Assembly (NCBI GenBank): GCA_016213575.1
Contig: JACRAB010000326.1
Coordinates: 1 to 32,492 of the forward strand
Direction: 5' to 3'
DNA: 32,492 nucleotides
Source: Actinomycetota bacterium
Lineage (GTDB): Bacteria > Actinomycetota > Actinomycetes > Actinomycetales > Kineosporiaceae
In this document: one piece after another, positions 15,442 through 24,112 of the stretch
Layout: every line of letters starts with the position of its first letter
Position numbering within the stretch: position 1 is the stretch's first letter
Made by a program: the position numbers and the translations under genes
Notes under the pieces: generated by a model
What the model was told of the DNA's origin: nothing
The model's database searches: none
Seen by the model: the letters and a program-made list of their open reading frames with translations, nothing else

Positions 15442-16800
15442 GTGATACGCCGACTCGACCTGCGTGGCCAGACCCTGCGTGCCCGGGCCCTGCGGGGCGT
15501 CGTCCCGCGGGCGGACGTCGACGTCGAGCACGCCCTCGACACCGTCCGGCCGATCGTCGCCGAGGTCCGGGACCGGGGCGTCGCCGGGGTGCTCGACCTG
15601 TGCGAGAAGTTCGACGGCGTCCGGCCCGCGCACCTGCGCGTCCCGGCCGAGGCCCTCGCGCGGGCGCTCGACACCCTCGACCCCGCCGTCCGGGCGGCGC
15701 TCGAGGAGTCGATCCTGCGGGCCCGTCGCGTGCACCGCGAGCAGCGCCGCGAGGACCACGCCACGCAGGTCGTGCCCGGCGGTGTCGTCACCGAGCGCTG
15801 GGTCCCGGTCGGCCGGGTCGGGCTGTACGTGCCCGGCGGCCGCGCCGTCTACCCGAGCAGCGTCGTCATGAACGTCGTGCCCGCCCAGGAGGCCGGTGTC
15901 GAGTCGCTCGCCGTCGCGAGCCCGCCGCAGCGGGACAACCCGACCGCCTTCGAGGGGCTGCCGCACCCGACGATCCTCGCGGCGTGCGCGCTGCTCGGCG
16001 TCGAGGAGGTCTGGGCGGTCGGCGGTGCGCAGGCGGTGGCGATGTTCGCCTACGGTCTCGCCGACCCGGACGCCGACCCGGACGGCGTGCCCGCGCTGCT
16101 CTGCGAGCCCGTCGATCTCGTGACCGGCCCCGGAAACATCTACGTCACGGCGGCCAAGCGGCTGCTCAAGGGCCTCATCGGGATCGACGCCGAGGCCGGC
16201 CCGACCGAGATCGCGATCCTCGCCGACGACACCGCCGACGCCCGGCACGTCGCCGCCGACCTCATCAGCCAGGCCGAGCACGACCCGATGGCCGCCGCCG
16301 TCCTCGTCACCGACTCCGAGACGCTCGCTGCCGCCGTGGAGGCCGAGCTCGAGGAGCAGGTCGCCCGCACCAAGCACAGCGAGCGGGTCACGACCGCGCT
16401 GTCCGGCCCGCAGTCCGGCATCGTCCTCGTCGACGACGTCGACGCCGGGCTCGAGGTCGTCGACGCCTACGCCGCCGAACACCTCGAGGTGCACACCCGG
16501 GACGCCGGCTCGGTCGCTGCCCGGGTGAGGAACGCCGGCGCGATCTTCGTCGGTGCCTACGCCCCCGTGAGCCTCGGCGACTACTGCGCCGGGTCGAACC
16601 ACGTGCTGCCGACCGGTGGCTGCTCGTGCCACTCCAGCGGCCTGTCGGTGCAGTCGTTCCTGCGCGGGATCCACGTCGTCTCCTACGACGAGACCGCGCT
16701 GCGCGACGTCGCGCACCACGTCGTGACCCTGGCGAACGCCGAGGACCTGCCCGCGCACGGCCAGGCCGTCGAGGCCCGCTTCCCGGACGGCATCGGCTGA
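15442..16800 (+). CDS. hisD: Histidinol dehydrogenase (HisD)
   Basis: NAD-dependent zinc enzyme that oxidises L-histidinol to L-histidine in the last two steps of histidine synthesis. 452 aa. The zinc ligands and catalytic residues are all visible and share a constant +20 offset from the E. coli numbering I recall: Gln277 and His280 (SQAEHDP), Glu346-His347 (AAEHLE), Asp380 ([15 protein letters not shown]) and His439 ([10 protein letters not shown]). [19 protein letters not shown] and [12 protein letters not shown] are strong family signatures. GTG 15442 is placed by the -10 box 7 nt upstream. It heads the his region but is separated from hisC by three unrelated genes. Confidence 0.98.
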   Translation: MIRRLDLRGQTLRARALRGVVPRADVDVEHALDTVRPIVAEVRDRGVAGVLDLCEKFDGVRPAHLRVPAEALARALDTLDPAVRAALEESILRARRVHREQRREDHATQVVPGGVVTERWVPVGRVGLYVPGGRAVYPSSVVMNVVPAQEAGVESLAVASPPQRDNPTAFEGLPHPTILAACALLGVEEVWAVGGAQAVAMFAYGLADPDADPDGVPALLCEPVDLVTGPGNIYVTAAKRLLKGLIGIDAEAGPTEIAILADDTADARHVAADLISQAEHDPMAAAVLVTDSETLAAAVEAELEEQVARTKHSERVTTALSGPQSGIVLVDDVDAGLEVVDAYAAEHLEVHTRDAGSVAARVRNAGAIFVGAYAPVSLGDYCAGSNHVLPTGGCSCHSSGLSVQSFLRGIHVVSYDETALRDVAHHVVTLANAEDLPAHGQAVEARFPDGIG

Positions 16801-16823
16801 CCGGCCTCGACGCCGAGCGGTCC

Positions 16824-17579
16824 GTGACCGCCCGGGTCGCCGTCCCCGCCGGGCTGCCCGCCCGTTGCCCCGCGGACGACGGCCGGCATACCCGGCTCGG
16901 CTGGCGGCCCCGGATGGTGCTCACCGAGGTCAACCGCGACCTCGACGAGACGCCGCCGGCCTGGGCGGCGCCCGCGGTCGCCCGTCGCCGCGCCCTGCGC
17001 GACCTGCGGCGCACCGCGAAGGCGTTCGGGGCCGACGGCATCGTCGGCGTGACCTTCGAGCCGGACGGCGACCACGTCGTCGGACGCGGGGTCACGGTGC
17101 GGCGCCGCCGGGTCCCGGTGGCCGGCCTCACCGACGAGGTGTTCACGACGCACCTGCCCCTCGACGCCGCCGACCTCGCGGTGGAGGCCGGGCTGGCGCC
17201 CCGCCGCGTCGTCCTCAGCGCCTGCCGCGCGGCGCTCCACGACCCCGCGGACGCCTGGCCGGAACCGGCGGTCCCGCAGCCCGGCGAGGAGCCGTCGCTC
17301 GACCACCTCGTCGGCCTCGTCCACGACCTCGCCGCCGAGGTCGGGCGGGCCGCCGGCCGCCGGCGCGGCCCGAGCACGGTCCTCGTCGGCGCGGTCGACG
17401 TCCGCTCCGGGCTGGAGCCGTGCAGCGGCGCCGGGAGCGAGCCGGACGCCGCCGTCGTACTGCTCGCGACGGCGACGGTGCTCGCCGGCTCGGTCGACCG
17501 GTCGCCGGCCGCCCGGGACGTCGCGCACGGTCTTGGCCGGTTCGTCGTGCCGATGGCCGCCGGGGCGGGGTCCTGGTGA
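16824..17579 (+). CDS. Unknown protein with YbjQ-like modules (cassette gene 1)
   Basis: About 251 aa; function unknown. It contains RLGWRPRMVLTEVN followed by ARRRALRDLRRTAKAFGADG and IVGVTFEPDGDHVV. This resembles the YbjQ/heavy-metal-binding-domain pattern of a helix ending LGAxxVVGV followed by strands. A second, more degenerate copy starts at LPLDAADLAVEAGLAPRRVV and ends in DAAVVLLATATVLAG. The start is uncertain: GTG 16824 has only a weak GAGCGG upstream, while a CTG at 16797 would overlap the hisD stop. The stop overlaps the next start by 4 nt (GTGA). It is probably co-transcribed with hisD. Confidence 0.72.
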   Translation: MTARVAVPAGLPARCPADDGRHTRLGWRPRMVLTEVNRDLDETPPAWAAPAVARRRALRDLRRTAKAFGADGIVGVTFEPDGDHVVGRGVTVRRRRVPVAGLTDEVFTTHLPLDAADLAVEAGLAPRRVVLSACRAALHDPADAWPEPAVPQPGEEPSLDHLVGLVHDLAAEVGRAAGRRRGPSTVLVGAVDVRSGLEPCSGAGSEPDAAVVLLATATVLAGSVDRSPAARDVAHGLGRFVVPMAAGAGSW

Positions 17580-18358
17580 GCCGCGCCCCGAAGGCCGCCG
17601 CCTTCGTCGCGGCGCTCGGCGTCGACGACCTGCTCCTCACCGGGCTGCTCGGGCTGCGACCGGTGGGCGTCGTCCTCGGCCACAGCCTGCACGCGGCCGA
17701 CCGGGTCGAGCCGGCCGCGCTCACCGCCGCGCAGCAGGCGACGGACGACGCCGGCCAGCCCGGCGAGGACGTGGTCCGCACGACGGCCCTGGAGTCGGCG
17801 TGGGCGCTGGGCCTGGCGCGGCTGCTCGCCCAGGCCGAGGACCTCGGGGCGGACGGCGTCCTCGGCGTCGAGCTCACGGTGGCCACCGTCGAACGCGGCA
17901 CCCGGGTCGCGGTGACCGCGCACGGCACCGCCGTCCGCACGGCCGACGACTTCGACGGCAGCTGGCGCACCGACAGCACCGCGCCGTTCACGACCACCCT
18001 GTCCGGCCGGGACGTCTGGCTCCTCGCGAAGACCGGCTACCGGCCGCTCGGCATCGTCCTCGGTGCCTCGACCGGCCCGGCCGAGGACCCGGGCGACCTC
18101 ACGGCGGACGGCGAGCACGGGGCGGCGACCCAGGCGCTCTACGACGCCCGCGACCGCGCGCTCGCGCGGGTGCGCGCCGAGGCCGCGGCGCTCGACGCGG
18201 ACGGCGTCGTCGCCCTGCGGTTCGATGGCGTCCCGCCGCCGCCCGGCGCCCAGGACGTCCGGGTCGTCGCGTGGGGGACGGCGGTCCGCCGGCTCCCCGA
18301 CCACACCCCGCCGGGGGAGCCCGACATCGTCCTGCCGCTGCTCGGAGGCCGCCCGTGA
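17576..18358 (+). CDS. Protein with two YbjQ-like modules (cassette gene 2)
   Basis: 260 aa. Two copies of a module are clear. Copy 1: VDDLLLTGLLGLRPVGVVLG, then LARLLAQAEDLGADGVLGVE and VTAHGTAVR. Copy 2: GRDVWLLAKTGYRPLGIVLG, then ALARVRAEAAALDADGVVAL and VVAWGTAVR. The helix-LGADGVxGVE-strand-xAxGTAV arrangement resembles YbjQ/DUF74 (Pfam heavy-metal-binding domain), which forms pentamers; no role in metal binding is proved by this. There is no signal peptide or membrane segment, so it is probably cytoplasmic. It is joined by GTGA overlaps to both neighbouring cassette genes. SSV-like or secreted alternatives are not supported. Confidence 0.78.
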   Translation: MSRAPKAAAFVAALGVDDLLLTGLLGLRPVGVVLGHSLHAADRVEPAALTAAQQATDDAGQPGEDVVRTTALESAWALGLARLLAQAEDLGADGVLGVELTVATVERGTRVAVTAHGTAVRTADDFDGSWRTDSTAPFTTTLSGRDVWLLAKTGYRPLGIVLGASTGPAEDPGDLTADGEHGAATQALYDARDRALARVRAEAAALDADGVVALRFDGVPPPPGAQDVRVVAWGTAVRRLPDHTPPGEPDIVLPLLGGRP

Positions 18359-19218
18359 CCGTCGACGACAACGGCGCGGCGCAGGCGGCGACCGCCGCAC
18401 CGGACGACGAGGCCGACCTGGCCGCGACCGTGCTGCGGCTCGTCGAGGAGCTCGAGACCCGGCTGCCGCCGGCCGTCGTCCAGGTCGGGCGCGACCCCGG
18501 CGTCGGCGACCGCCTCGCCGGCCGGCCCGGCCCGGTGACGGGCGTCGTCGTCGACACCGGCGAGGGCCGCCTCCTCGTCCTCGACGCCGGGCCGCGCGGC
18601 TTCGCGTGCACGAGCGCGACCCGGGTCGGCGGGGTCGTCGTGGCCCGCCGCCGGATGCGGCTCAGCGCCTGGCTCGCCCGGCTCGACGCGTTCCTCGCCG
18701 CCCGCGAGGAGGAGACCGCGATCGCCGAGGCCGCCGCCCAGCGGGTCCTCGTGACCCTCGGCTCCGCCGAACCCTCGGACGCCCTCACCGTGCACGCCGA
18801 CTCCCTCGACGAGGACCTCGCCGACCTGCCCGCGCACGTCGAGGGCCGCGTCCCCGCGGACGTCGTCGACGCCGTCCGGCGGATCTGCGCCGAGCTCCGC
18901 GAGACCCACGACCGGCTGCCGGCCGGCGCCTCGCACGGCCACCTCGTGCACCGGGTCGCGACCGACTACCTGCCGACGACGCTGCGGATCTACCTCGAGC
19001 TGCCGCAGGAGTGGGCCCAGCAGTACTCCGGCTTCGGCGGCCGGACGGCGCTCGACATCCTCCGCGAGCAGCTCGACATCCTCGAGATCGGCGTCCGCGA
19101 GCTGCACCGCGCCGTCCTCGAGGACGACGGCGAGCGCCTCCTCGCGAACGGCGCCTTCCTCGCCGACCGCTTCGGGAACGCCGACTCCGACCTGCACCTG
19201 CCGGACCACACGGACTGA
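18355..19218 (+). CDS. Unknown mostly helical protein (cassette gene 3)
   Basis: 287 aa, no recognised family. The N-terminus is acidic and helical ([20 protein letters not shown]), the middle has a small beta-rich part ([20 protein letters not shown]), and the C-terminal half is helical with a notable [20 protein letters not shown] followed by [20 protein letters not shown]. The YLPTTLxxYL motif recalls XpaC/TelA-type proteins found near tellurite-resistance genes, but this is weak similarity by eye. GGAGG lies 6 nt before the GTG, which also overlaps the previous stop (GTGA), so translation should be efficient. It is soluble, with no signal peptide. It ends 68 nt before hisC, which has its own promoter. 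Confidence 0.7.
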   Translation: MTVDDNGAAQAATAAPDDEADLAATVLRLVEELETRLPPAVVQVGRDPGVGDRLAGRPGPVTGVVVDTGEGRLLVLDAGPRGFACTSATRVGGVVVARRRMRLSAWLARLDAFLAAREEETAIAEAAAQRVLVTLGSAEPSDALTVHADSLDEDLADLPAHVEGRVPADVVDAVRRICAELRETHDRLPAGASHGHLVHRVATDYLPTTLRIYLELPQEWAQQYSGFGGRTALDILREQLDILEIGVRELHRAVLEDDGERLLANGAFLADRFGNADSDLHLPDHTD

Positions 19219-19274
19219 CCCGCACCGGTCGTCCGGCCGCCGACACGCCGTCCGGGCGCGGGCGCCCCGCTCGG

Positions 19275-19280
19275 TAGACT
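19275..19280 (+). promoter_or_regulatory. -10 box of a leaderless promoter (hisC)
   Basis: TAGACT ends 6 nt before the hisC GTG. hisC can therefore be transcribed independently of hisD and the cassette between them. Confidence 0.55.
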
Positions 19281-19286
19281 CGACCG

Positions 19287-20411
19287 GTGCCTCCCACCAC
19301 CTCTGCGGACTCCGCCGCGGACACCCTCGCGCGCCTCCCGCTGCGGGACGACCTGCGCGGCAAGACGCCCTACGGCGCCCCGCAGCTCGCCGTCCCGACG
19401 CGGCTGAACACCAACGAGAACAGCTACGACGTGCCCGTCGAGGTCGTCGCGGCGATCGTGGACGCCGTCCGCAAGGAGGCCGTCCACCTCAACCGCTACC
19501 CGGACCGCGAGTTCACCGCCCTGCGCGAGGACCTCGCCATCTCCCTCGGGCACGACGTGACGCCCGCCCAGGTCTGGGCGGGCAACGGCAGCAACGAGGT
19601 GCTCCAGCACATCGTCCAGGCCTTCGGCGGCCCCGGCCGGACGGCGCTCGGCTTCACGCCGTCCTACTCGATGCACCCGATCATCTCGACCGGCACCGGC
19701 ACGGCCTGGGTCGACGGGCTCCGCGGCGCGCCGTCCGGCGTCTTCGACCTCACCGCCGAGCACGCCGCGGCACAGGTCGAGGAGCACGACCCCGACGTCG
19801 TCTTCGTCTGCTCCCCGAACAACCCGACCGGCACCTCGGTCGGCCTGGACGTCGTCGAGGCCGTCTACGAGCGCAGCCGCGGGATCGTCGTCGTCGACGA
19901 GGCGTACGTCGAGTTCTCCCGGCCCGGGACGCCGAGCGCCCTGACCCTGCTGCCCGGCCGCGAGCGGCTCGTCGTCTCCCGGACGATGAGCAAGGCGTTC
20001 GCGCTCGCCGGCGCCCGGGTCGGCTACCTCGCCGCCGACCCCGCGGTGTGCGACGCGTTCCGGCTCGTCCGGCTGCCCTACCACCTGTCGGCCCTGACCC
20101 AGGCGGCCGCACGGGCGGCGCTCTGGCACGCCGACGTCCTGCTCTCGACCGTCGAGGCGATCAAGGAGCAGCGCGACCGGATCGTCGCGACGCTGCCGTC
20201 GTTCGGCCTGCTGCCGGTCGCGAGCGACGCGAACTTCGTGCTCTTCGGCGGGCTGGACGACGAGAAGCGGGTCTGGCGCGCGCTGCTCGAGTACGGCGTG
20301 CTCGTGCGGGACGTCGGGATCGCCCACCACCTGCGGGTCACCGCCGGCACCCCCGAGGAGACGACCTCGTTCCTCGACGCCCTCGAGTCGGTCATGGAGG
20401 CCAGCCGATGA
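19287..20411 (+). CDS. hisC: Histidinol-phosphate aminotransferase (HisC)
   Basis: PLP enzyme that converts imidazole acetol phosphate and glutamate to histidinol phosphate. 374 aa, of normal family length. The PLP lysine is Lys236 in [18 protein letters not shown]. Other signatures are [41 protein letters not shown] and [15 protein letters not shown] 19287 is supported by the TAGACT box 6 nt upstream and the lack of a ribosome site, so it is probably leaderless. The stop overlaps the hisB start (ATGA), coupling the two. Confidence 0.97.
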   Translation: MPPTTSADSAADTLARLPLRDDLRGKTPYGAPQLAVPTRLNTNENSYDVPVEVVAAIVDAVRKEAVHLNRYPDREFTALREDLAISLGHDVTPAQVWAGNGSNEVLQHIVQAFGGPGRTALGFTPSYSMHPIISTGTGTAWVDGLRGAPSGVFDLTAEHAAAQVEEHDPDVVFVCSPNNPTGTSVGLDVVEAVYERSRGIVVVDEAYVEFSRPGTPSALTLLPGRERLVVSRTMSKAFALAGARVGYLAADPAVCDAFRLVRLPYHLSALTQAAARAALWHADVLLSTVEAIKEQRDRIVATLPSFGLLPVASDANFVLFGGLDDEKRVWRALLEYGVLVRDVGIAHHLRVTAGTPEETTSFLDALESVMEASR

Positions 20412-21031
20412 GCAGCCCGACGAGCCCGACGGGGCGTACGGCCCGCGTCGAGCGCGCGACGAAGGAGAGCAAGGTCCTCGTCGAGCTCGACCTCGACGGC
20501 ACCGGCCGGGCGAGCGTCAGCACCGGCGTCGGGTTCTACGACCACATGCTCACGAGCCTGGCCAAGCACGCCCTGCTCGACCTCACGGTCTCGGCGGACG
20601 GCGACACGGACGTCGACGCGCACCACACCGTCGAGGACGTCGCCATCGTCCTCGGCCAGGCGCTGCGCGAGGCGCTCGGCGACAAGGCCGGGATCCGCCG
20701 CTTCGGGGACGCCCTCGTGCCGCTCGACGAGTGCCTCGTGCAGGCCGCCGTCGACGTCTCCGGCCGGCCCTACTGCGTGCACGACGGCGAGCCCGAGGGC
20801 CAGCAGTACGTCGTCATCGGCGGCTCGTTCGTCGGGTCGCTCACCCGGCACGTCTTCGAGACGATCGCCCTCACCGCGGGGATCGCCCTCCACGTCCGGG
20901 TGCTGTCCGGCCGCGACCCGCACCACATCGTCGAGGCCCAGTTCAAGGCCGTCGCCCGCGCGCTCCGCGCGGCCGTCGAGGCCGACCCGCGGGCCGAGGG
21001 GATCATCCCCAGCACGAAGGGCACGCTGTGA
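20408..21031 (+). CDS. hisB: Imidazoleglycerol-phosphate dehydratase (HisB)
   Basis: Monofunctional dehydratase of histidine biosynthesis; no histidinol-phosphatase domain is fused. 207 aa. The metal-binding motifs are present: [51 protein letters not shown] and [20 protein letters not shown] 20408 overlaps the hisC stop (ATGA), and the family's usual R-x-ER-TKE-T start matches [14 protein letters not shown]. Its TGA overlaps a GTG that opens a tiny 11-codon frame leading into hisH. Confidence 0.97.
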   Translation: MSSPTSPTGRTARVERATKESKVLVELDLDGTGRASVSTGVGFYDHMLTSLAKHALLDLTVSADGDTDVDAHHTVEDVAIVLGQALREALGDKAGIRRFGDALVPLDECLVQAAVDVSGRPYCVHDGEPEGQQYVVIGGSFVGSLTRHVFETIALTAGIALHVRVLSGRDPHHIVEAQFKAVARALRAAVEADPRAEGIIPSTKGTL

Positions 21032-21063
21032 CGGGCACGGCCCCGCGCGGGGAGACCCCGTGA
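21028..21063 (+). other. 11-codon micro-ORF bridging hisB and hisH
   Basis: A GTG overlapping the hisB stop (GTGA) is followed in frame by ten codons and a TGA that overlaps the hisH GTG (GTGA). The peptide would be [11 protein letters not shown]. It may only be spacer, because GGGGAG within it is a good ribosome site for hisH, but the double overlap would let ribosomes pass without leaving the mRNA. Confidence 0.35.
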
Positions 21064-21707
21064 GCCGCACGCCGAAGGTCGTCGTCCTCGACTACGGCTC
21101 GGGCAACGTCCGGTCCGCCGTCCGGGCGCTCATGCGGGTCGGCGCGGACGTCGAGCTCACCGCCGACCGGGAGCGCGCCGAGGGCTGCGACGGGCTCGTC
21201 GTCCCCGGCGTCGGTGCCTTCGCGGCCGTCGCCGCGCAGCTCCGTGCGGTCCGCGGCGACGTCATCGTCGACCGGCGCCTCGCGGGCGGCCGCCCGGTGC
21301 TCGGCATCTGCGTCGGCCACCAGGTGATGTTCGAGCGGTCGACCGAGCACGGGCAGGAGCACGTCGAGGGTCTGGGGGAGTGGCCGGGTGTCGTCGAGCG
21401 GCTGCCCGCCGAGGTCGTGCCGCACATGGGCTGGAACACCGTCGAGCCACCGCCGGGCACCGTGCTCTTCGCGGGCGTCGAGCAGGAGCGGTTCTACTTC
21501 GTGCACTCGTTCGCCGTGCAGCGCTGGGAGTTCGTCGAGCGCCAGGGCGAGCACCGGCAGCGGCCCCCCGCGGTGACCTGGGCCGACCACGGCGCCCGGT
21601 TCGTCGCGGCCGTCGAGAACGGCGTGCTCAACGCGACCCAGTTCCACCCGGAGAAGTCCGGGGACGCCGGGGCGCACCTGCTCGAGAACTGGGTCGCCAC
21701 GCTGTGA
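21060..21707 (+). CDS. hisH: Imidazole glycerol phosphate synthase subunit HisH
   Basis: Glutamine amidotransferase subunit that feeds ammonia to HisF. 215 aa. The class-I triad is intact: Cys84 in [10 protein letters not shown], His196 and Glu198 in [24 protein letters not shown] and [14 protein letters not shown] are family signatures. The nucleophile context is GICVGHQ rather than the more usual GICLGMQ, a mild variation. GGGGAG lies 6 nt before GTG 21060. The partner hisF is not in this window. Confidence 0.97.
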   Translation: MSRTPKVVVLDYGSGNVRSAVRALMRVGADVELTADRERAEGCDGLVVPGVGAFAAVAAQLRAVRGDVIVDRRLAGGRPVLGICVGHQVMFERSTEHGQEHVEGLGEWPGVVERLPAEVVPHMGWNTVEPPPGTVLFAGVEQERFYFVHSFAVQRWEFVERQGEHRQRPPAVTWADHGARFVAAVENGVLNATQFHPEKSGDAGAHLLENWVATL

Positions 21708-21736
21708 CCGCCGGCGGGCGGGACGGCGGCCGATGA
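21704..21736 (+). other. 10-codon micro-ORF bridging hisH and the next gene
   Basis: GTG overlapping the hisH stop (GTGA) opens ten in-frame codons ([10 protein letters not shown]) ending in TGA, which overlaps the ATG of the next gene (ATGA). No good ribosome site precedes that ATG, so reinitiation through this micro-ORF is a reasonable hypothesis. Confidence 0.35.
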
Positions 21737-22068
21737 GCAAGGACCGTGCGAAGCCGCGCGCCGAGCGGCAGGCCGCCCCCGCGGTGGAGCGCGAGCCGCG
21801 GGCACGCGCCCAGGCCCGGGCCGCCCGGCGGCGGTCGCTGAGCGGGCTCCTCACCGCGCCGTTCAGCCGCCGCGACGAGCCGAAGAGCGCCCTGCAGCGG
21901 CAGCGCCGCCGGCAGAACGGCGTCCTCGCCGCGGCGCTCGTCGCCCTGAACGCCGTCCTGTGGCTGCTCGAGCCGTCGTGGGTGTGGCGCAGCGCCACCG
22001 TCGTCGGCTCGCTGCTCGCCTGGCCGGTGCTCGCCGTCCTCGCCTTCGACCGCCGCGCGAGCCGCTGA
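21733..22068 (+). CDS. Small membrane protein in the his operon
   Basis: 111 aa. The first 65 residues are very basic and Ala/Arg-rich ([31 protein letters not shown]), followed by two hydrophobic segments ([36 protein letters not shown]). Probably a cytoplasmic basic tail with two transmembrane helices. I know of similar small uncharacterised membrane proteins between hisH and priA in actinobacteria, but not their function. The ATG overlaps the stop of a 10-codon micro-ORF and lacks a clear ribosome site. Confidence 0.75.
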   Translation: MSKDRAKPRAERQAAPAVEREPRARAQARAARRRSLSGLLTAPFSRRDEPKSALQRQRRRQNGVLAAALVALNAVLWLLEPSWVWRSATVVGSLLAWPVLAVLAFDRRASR

Positions 22069-22109
22069 CCGCGGTCCGGACACCACGCCGTCCGCCGCGA
22101 CCCGTGCGC

Positions 22110-22115
22110 TAGCGT
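22110..22115 (+). promoter_or_regulatory. -10 box of a leaderless promoter (before priA)
   Basis: TAGCGT ends 6 nt before GTG 22122. It would give priA and sseB a promoter separate from hisC-hisB-hisH. Confidence 0.45.
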
Positions 22116-22121
22116 CGGCGC

Positions 22122-22475
22122 GTGGCCACCCGACGCCGAGCGAGCACGCGGACGAGCAGCAGCACCCGCCGCCGCACGACCCGCCGCCGGACGACGGGCC
22201 GCGGCACGAGCCGCACCCGCAGCACGGCGACCCGTCGCCGCAAGGGCACCGCGACCTCGTTCGGGAGCGCCGCCGGCCTCCTGCTCGTCTGGGTGCTCGT
22301 CCAGGGCCCGTGGTGGCTGAAGATCCTCACCGTCGTCCTCGCCGTCGCGGCGTTCGCCGGGTACGTCGTCGTCACCCGGCGGGGTGCGGACGACGCCGGC
22401 GACTCGACCGCCGACGGGACCGGCGACGGGACCGCACCCGACGCACCCCCTTCGGAAGGGACCAGCACCCCGTGA
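22122..22475 (+). CDS. Small basic single- or double-pass membrane protein
   Basis: 117 aa. Residues 1-45 are a low-complexity Arg/Ser/Thr tract (for example [20 protein letters not shown]), then hydrophobic segments ([20 protein letters not shown] and [14 protein letters not shown]), then an acidic Asp/Thr/Gly tail ([18 protein letters not shown]). The charge split suggests a cytoplasmic nucleic-acid- or lipid-contacting tract, which is speculation. The start is GTG, 6 nt after TAGCGT, with no ribosome site. The stop overlaps the priA GTG (GTGA). Confidence 0.7.
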   Translation: MATRRRASTRTSSSTRRRTTRRRTTGRGTSRTRSTATRRRKGTATSFGSAAGLLLVWVLVQGPWWLKILTVVLAVAAFAGYVVVTRRGADDAGDSTADGTGDGTAPDAPPSEGTSTP

Positions 22476-23209
22476 GCACCGCCCCCGTCCTCGAGCTCCT
22501 GCCCGCCGTCGACGTCGCCGACGGCCAGGCCGTCCGCCTCGTCCAGGGCGAGGCCGGCAGCGAGACCTCCTACGGCGACCCGCTCGACGCCGCGCTCGCG
22601 TGGCAGTCCGCGGGGGCGGAGTGGATCCACCTCGTCGACCTCGACGCCGCCTTCGGCCGCGGCTCGAACCGCGACCTACTCGCCCGGGTCGTCGCAGCGC
22701 TCGACGTCCGGGTCGAGATGAGCGGCGGCATCCGGGACGACGAGAGCCTCGCCGCGGCGATGGCCACCGGCTGCGCCCGGGTCAACCTCGGCACGGCCGC
22801 CCTCGAGGACCCGGCCTGGACCCGCAAGGCGATCGCCGAGTACGGCGACCGGGTCGCCGTCGGCCTCGACGTCCGCGGCACGACGCTGGCGGCCCGCGGC
22901 TGGACCAAGGAGGGCGGCGACCTCTGGGAGACCCTCGCCCGCCTCGACGAGGACGGCTGCGCCCGCTACGTCGTCACCGACGTCACCAAGGACGGCACGC
23001 TCCGCGGCCCGAACCTCGACCTGCTCCGCGAGGTCGCCGCCCGGACCGACCGTCCCGTCGTCGCCAGCGGCGGCATCGCGGAGCTCGCCGACCTCGAGGC
23101 GCTGCGGGCGCTCGTCCCGGCCGGCGTCGAGGGCGCGATCGTCGGGAAGGCGCTGTACGCCGGGGCGTTCACGCTGGAGCAGGCGCTCGACGTCGCCGGC
23201 CGGCGATGA
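22472..23209 (+). CDS. priA: Phosphoribosyl isomerase PriA (HisA/TrpF)
   Basis: TIM-barrel isomerase acting on ProFAR in histidine synthesis; in actinobacteria the same protein (PriA) also does the TrpF step of tryptophan synthesis. 245 aa. The two catalytic aspartates are Asp14 ([14 protein letters not shown]) and Asp174 (TDVTKDGTL). [36 protein letters not shown] and [16 protein letters not shown] give the phosphate-binding loops. PriA rather than strict HisA is assigned from the lineage; the substrate-switch residues were not verified. GTG 22472 overlaps the previous stop, and GGAAGGG lies 11 nt upstream. The stop overlaps sseB (ATGA). Confidence 0.93.
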   Translation: MSTAPVLELLPAVDVADGQAVRLVQGEAGSETSYGDPLDAALAWQSAGAEWIHLVDLDAAFGRGSNRDLLARVVAALDVRVEMSGGIRDDESLAAAMATGCARVNLGTAALEDPAWTRKAIAEYGDRVAVGLDVRGTTLAARGWTKEGGDLWETLARLDEDGCARYVVTDVTKDGTLRGPNLDLLREVAARTDRPVVASGGIAELADLEALRALVPAGVEGAIVGKALYAGAFTLEQALDVAGRR

Positions 23210-23964
23210 CCGACCCGGCCCTCGAGCCGGGCGGGGAGACCGACTCCTCCGGCGTCCCCTGGCGCGGGCGCACCCTGAACCCGCAGCCGTTCACCGGCGA
23301 CGAGGGCGGTGCGGACGCCGCGCTCGCCGCGGCGCTCGCCGGGCACGCCGCGGGGGAGCGGACGGCGGCCGAGGTCGTCGCGGCGCTCGCACCGGCCCGG
23401 GTGCTCGTCGCGGTCGTCGCCGTCCTCGGCGAGGACCACCCCGTCGTCGGCGGCCTGCGGGCCGACAAGGGCGCCGACATGGCGCTCGTCACCCTGACCG
23501 GCCCGGACGGCGTCCGCGGGCTGCCCGTCTTCACCTCGACCGCGGCGCTCGCCGCCTGGGACGCCGACGCCCGGCCGGTCCCGGTCGAGAGCGCACGGGC
23601 CGCGCTCTCCGCGGTCGCCGAGGGCTGCGACCGGATTCTCGTCGACCTCGCCGGGCCGCACCCGTTCGTCGTCCGGCGACCCGCGGTCTGGGCGCTCGGC
23701 CAGGGCCGGAGCTGGGTGCCGTCCCCGCAGGACCCCGTCGTCGTCGCTGCGGTCGAGCGTGCGACGGCCGGCGTCACCGGGGTCGTCGGCGTCCGCTGCG
23801 AGCCGGGGGGCGCTGCCGAGCTCCAGGTCGTCCTCGGCGTCCGGGCCGGGCTCGACCGCGCCGCGCTCGACGACCTGGTCCGGGTCGTCGGTGCGGCGCT
23901 CGGTCGCGAGGAGGCCGTCGCCGACCGGGTCGACTCGATGGAGCTCGTCGTCCTGCCTGCGTAG
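23206..23964 (+). CDS. SseB-domain protein
   Basis: 252 aa. [40 protein letters not shown] and [21 protein letters not shown] are typical of the SseB N-terminal domain (named after the enterobacterial protein). The C-terminal part ([20 protein letters not shown]) is the second SseB-like segment. Function is unclear in actinobacteria, where the gene often follows priA; this context is recalled, not searched. ATG 23206 overlaps the priA stop by 4 nt. It is the last gene of the run; hisF does not follow. Confidence 0.85.
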   Translation: MTDPALEPGGETDSSGVPWRGRTLNPQPFTGDEGGADAALAAALAGHAAGERTAAEVVAALAPARVLVAVVAVLGEDHPVVGGLRADKGADMALVTLTGPDGVRGLPVFTSTAALAAWDADARPVPVESARAALSAVAEGCDRILVDLAGPHPFVVRRPAVWALGQGRSWVPSPQDPVVVAAVERATAGVTGVVGVRCEPGGAAELQVVLGVRAGLDRAALDDLVRVVGAALGREEAVADRVDSMELVVLPA

Positions 23965-23978
23965 CCCGTGACCTGCGT

Positions 23979-24002
23979 CGCACCCGGTGACACGGGGGTG
24001 CG
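23979..24002. terminator. Weak hairpin after sseB
   Basis: CGCACCC and GGGTGCG pair over a 10-nt loop, 15 nt after the sseB stop. There is no T-tract, so termination would have to be factor-dependent or hairpin-only. It lies just upstream of the promoter of the next gene. Confidence 0.3.
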
Positions 24003-24009
24003 GACCTGG

Positions 24010-24015
24010 TAGACA
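24010..24015 (+). promoter_or_regulatory. Probable -10 box for the secreted nucleotidase gene
   Basis: TAGACA lies about 98 nt before the ATG, giving a leader of roughly 90 nt that ends in a GGAGG ribosome site. Confidence 0.4.
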
Positions 24016-24112
24016 GCGATCACTGCGCACGACCGGACGGGCCTTGAGGGGGGCTCGGACGTCAGGCACGCGCGCGTCCACCCGCACGCAGCCCGACATC
24101 CGGAGGTCGCTC

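Noticed and set aside
14542-16758. 738-aa minus-strand ORF over hisD
   Set aside because: Shadow of hisD; the real minus-strand gene ends at 14508 in another frame.
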